Assembly (NCBI GenBank): GCA_027004335.1
Contig: JALTID010000036.1
Location: forward strand, 1-6,267
DNA: 6,267 bases
DNA from: JALTID01 sp027004335 [NCBI: bacterium]
Lineage (GTDB): Bacteria > JALSQH01
Direction of reading: 5' to 3'
Made by a program: the position numbers and the translations under genes. Each line of letters opens with the position of its first letter. Position 1 is the stretch's first letter. The notes below the pieces were generated by a model that saw only the letters and a program-made list of their open reading frames with translations, was not told the DNA's origin and searched no databases. Positions 5,513 to 6,267 of this stretch are shown here, one piece after another.

Positions 5513-6267
5513 GTTAGTAGTAAAAGCTGCAGGTGTAACCCACTCTGGATATGTGAGAGAAAAAAACGAAGATTACATCTATATTGATAAGAAAAACAGA
5601 ATCTTCATTGTGGCTGACGGGGTGGGCGGCAGAGCAAGGGGTGAGCTTGCCAGTGAAAAAGCAAGTGAATATCTTGCAGAGCAGTTAATTACTCTGGTGG
5701 AAGACCTGAACCTTAAAAGGATCACTCCAAAAGAAACCCCTGAAAGACTTTCTGATCTCATGAAAAGAACTTCCACCTATATTTCTGATCTATCCAAACT
5801 GGAATCACCCGGAGGGATGGGAACCACTCTGACAGGAGTATTAATCTGGGATAATCGGGGCTGGGTCTTCCATGTTGGTGACACGAGGTGTTATATTTAC
5901 CACAGATACTGGAAGCTTGCGACAAAAGATGATTCTCTTGTACAGAACCTCATTGACACCGGCACGCTAAACAAAAGACAAAGCAGTTTTTTTCCTCTGA
6001 AAAATGTTATAACACAGGCAATAGGATTAAAAGGTAATTTAAAACCACATATATTCAGCTTCATACCTGACAAACACTCCTTCTTTCTCCTTAGCAGCGA
6101 TGGTTTTCACGGGTCAGTCAAAGAGGAAATCTGGCAAAAAATTTCCCCTCCATTCTTCTCCACGAGGTCAATATGGAGTTACCTTGAAAAGCTTCTGGGA
6201 TTAGCACTGGATGCAGGAGCAAAAGACAATATTGCGCTTAAAAGATTGTCTTTTCCTCCTGCATCCA
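5499..6267 (+). CDS. PP2C-family (PPM) serine/threonine protein phosphatase, open at the right edge
   Basis: This is a metal-dependent protein phosphatase of the Stp/PrpC type, which removes phosphate from Ser/Thr residues and usually opposes PknB-like kinases. 256 codons are visible without a stop, and the domain is nearly complete. Motifs in order (counted from the TTG) are HSGYVREKNEDY (15-26), ADGVGG (metal-binding Asp40), GGMGTTLTGVL, HVGDTR (Asp128), a DDSLVQNLIDTG segment, NVITQAIGLKG, LLSSDGFHG (Asp201) and AKDNIAL (Asp243). All metal-binding aspartates are present, so it should be active. No transmembrane segment is seen in the visible part. The start is TTG 5499 with GAGGAG 7 bases upstream, overlapping the previous gene by 14 bases. 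The last residues shown (about 249-256) lie past the catalytic domain, so the end should be close unless a C-terminal extension follows. A partner kinase, if any, would be outside the window. Confidence 0.93.
   Translation, partial: MRGNKLVVKAAGVTHSGYVREKNEDYIYIDKKNRIFIVADGVGGRARGELASEKASEYLAEQLITLVEDLNLKRITPKETPERLSDLMKRTSTYISDLSKLESPGGMGTTLTGVLIWDNRGWVFHVGDTRCYIYHRYWKLATKDDSLVQNLIDTGTLNKRQSSFFPLKNVITQAIGLKGNLKPHIFSFIPDKHSFFLLSSDGFHGSVKEEIWQKISPPFFSTRSIWSYLEKLLGLALDAGAKDNIALKRLSFPPAS

Overview
The window is AT-rich bacterial DNA with Lys/Glu/Ile-rich proteins, frequent AGA and ATA codons, and densely packed genes that start within or next to the preceding stop. No marker here fixes the taxon. 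I read it as a chromosomal segment of an AT-rich bacterium, possibly from a poorly characterised lineage. I see no phage genes, insertion sequence, CRISPR array, rRNA or tRNA.

Left part (1-1233): a class II aldolase (FucA/AraD type) runs leftward off the edge. It is separated by a 90-100 bp divergent AT-rich intergenic region from a rightward remnant of a DadA-like FAD amine/amino-acid oxidase. The remnant keeps the FAD-binding N-terminal half, carries an in-frame TGA, and then loses its C-terminal half just before nadK. A short reading frame in a different phase ends exactly 1 nt before nadK. It looks like the 3' tail of another lost gene, possibly tlyA. The segment therefore looks like a deletion or replacement scar.

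Right part (1234-6267): a compact five-gene, one-strand cluster consisting of nadK (NADP synthesis), recN (SMC-like DNA repair ATPase), a short GNAT acetyltransferase resembling short N-acetylglutamate synthases, a TldE/PmbA-type protein, and a PP2C-type protein phosphatase that is open at the right edge. Junctions are a 1-nt gap, a 1-nt overlap, a 23-nt overlap and a 14-nt overlap, which implies co-transcription and translational coupling. The products belong to different pathways, so the cluster looks like a housekeeping operon and not a dedicated system.

I do not find convincing evidence of a new biological system. The most notable items are the decayed oxidase and its junction with nadK, the TTG start of the phosphatase, and a few residue-level oddities.
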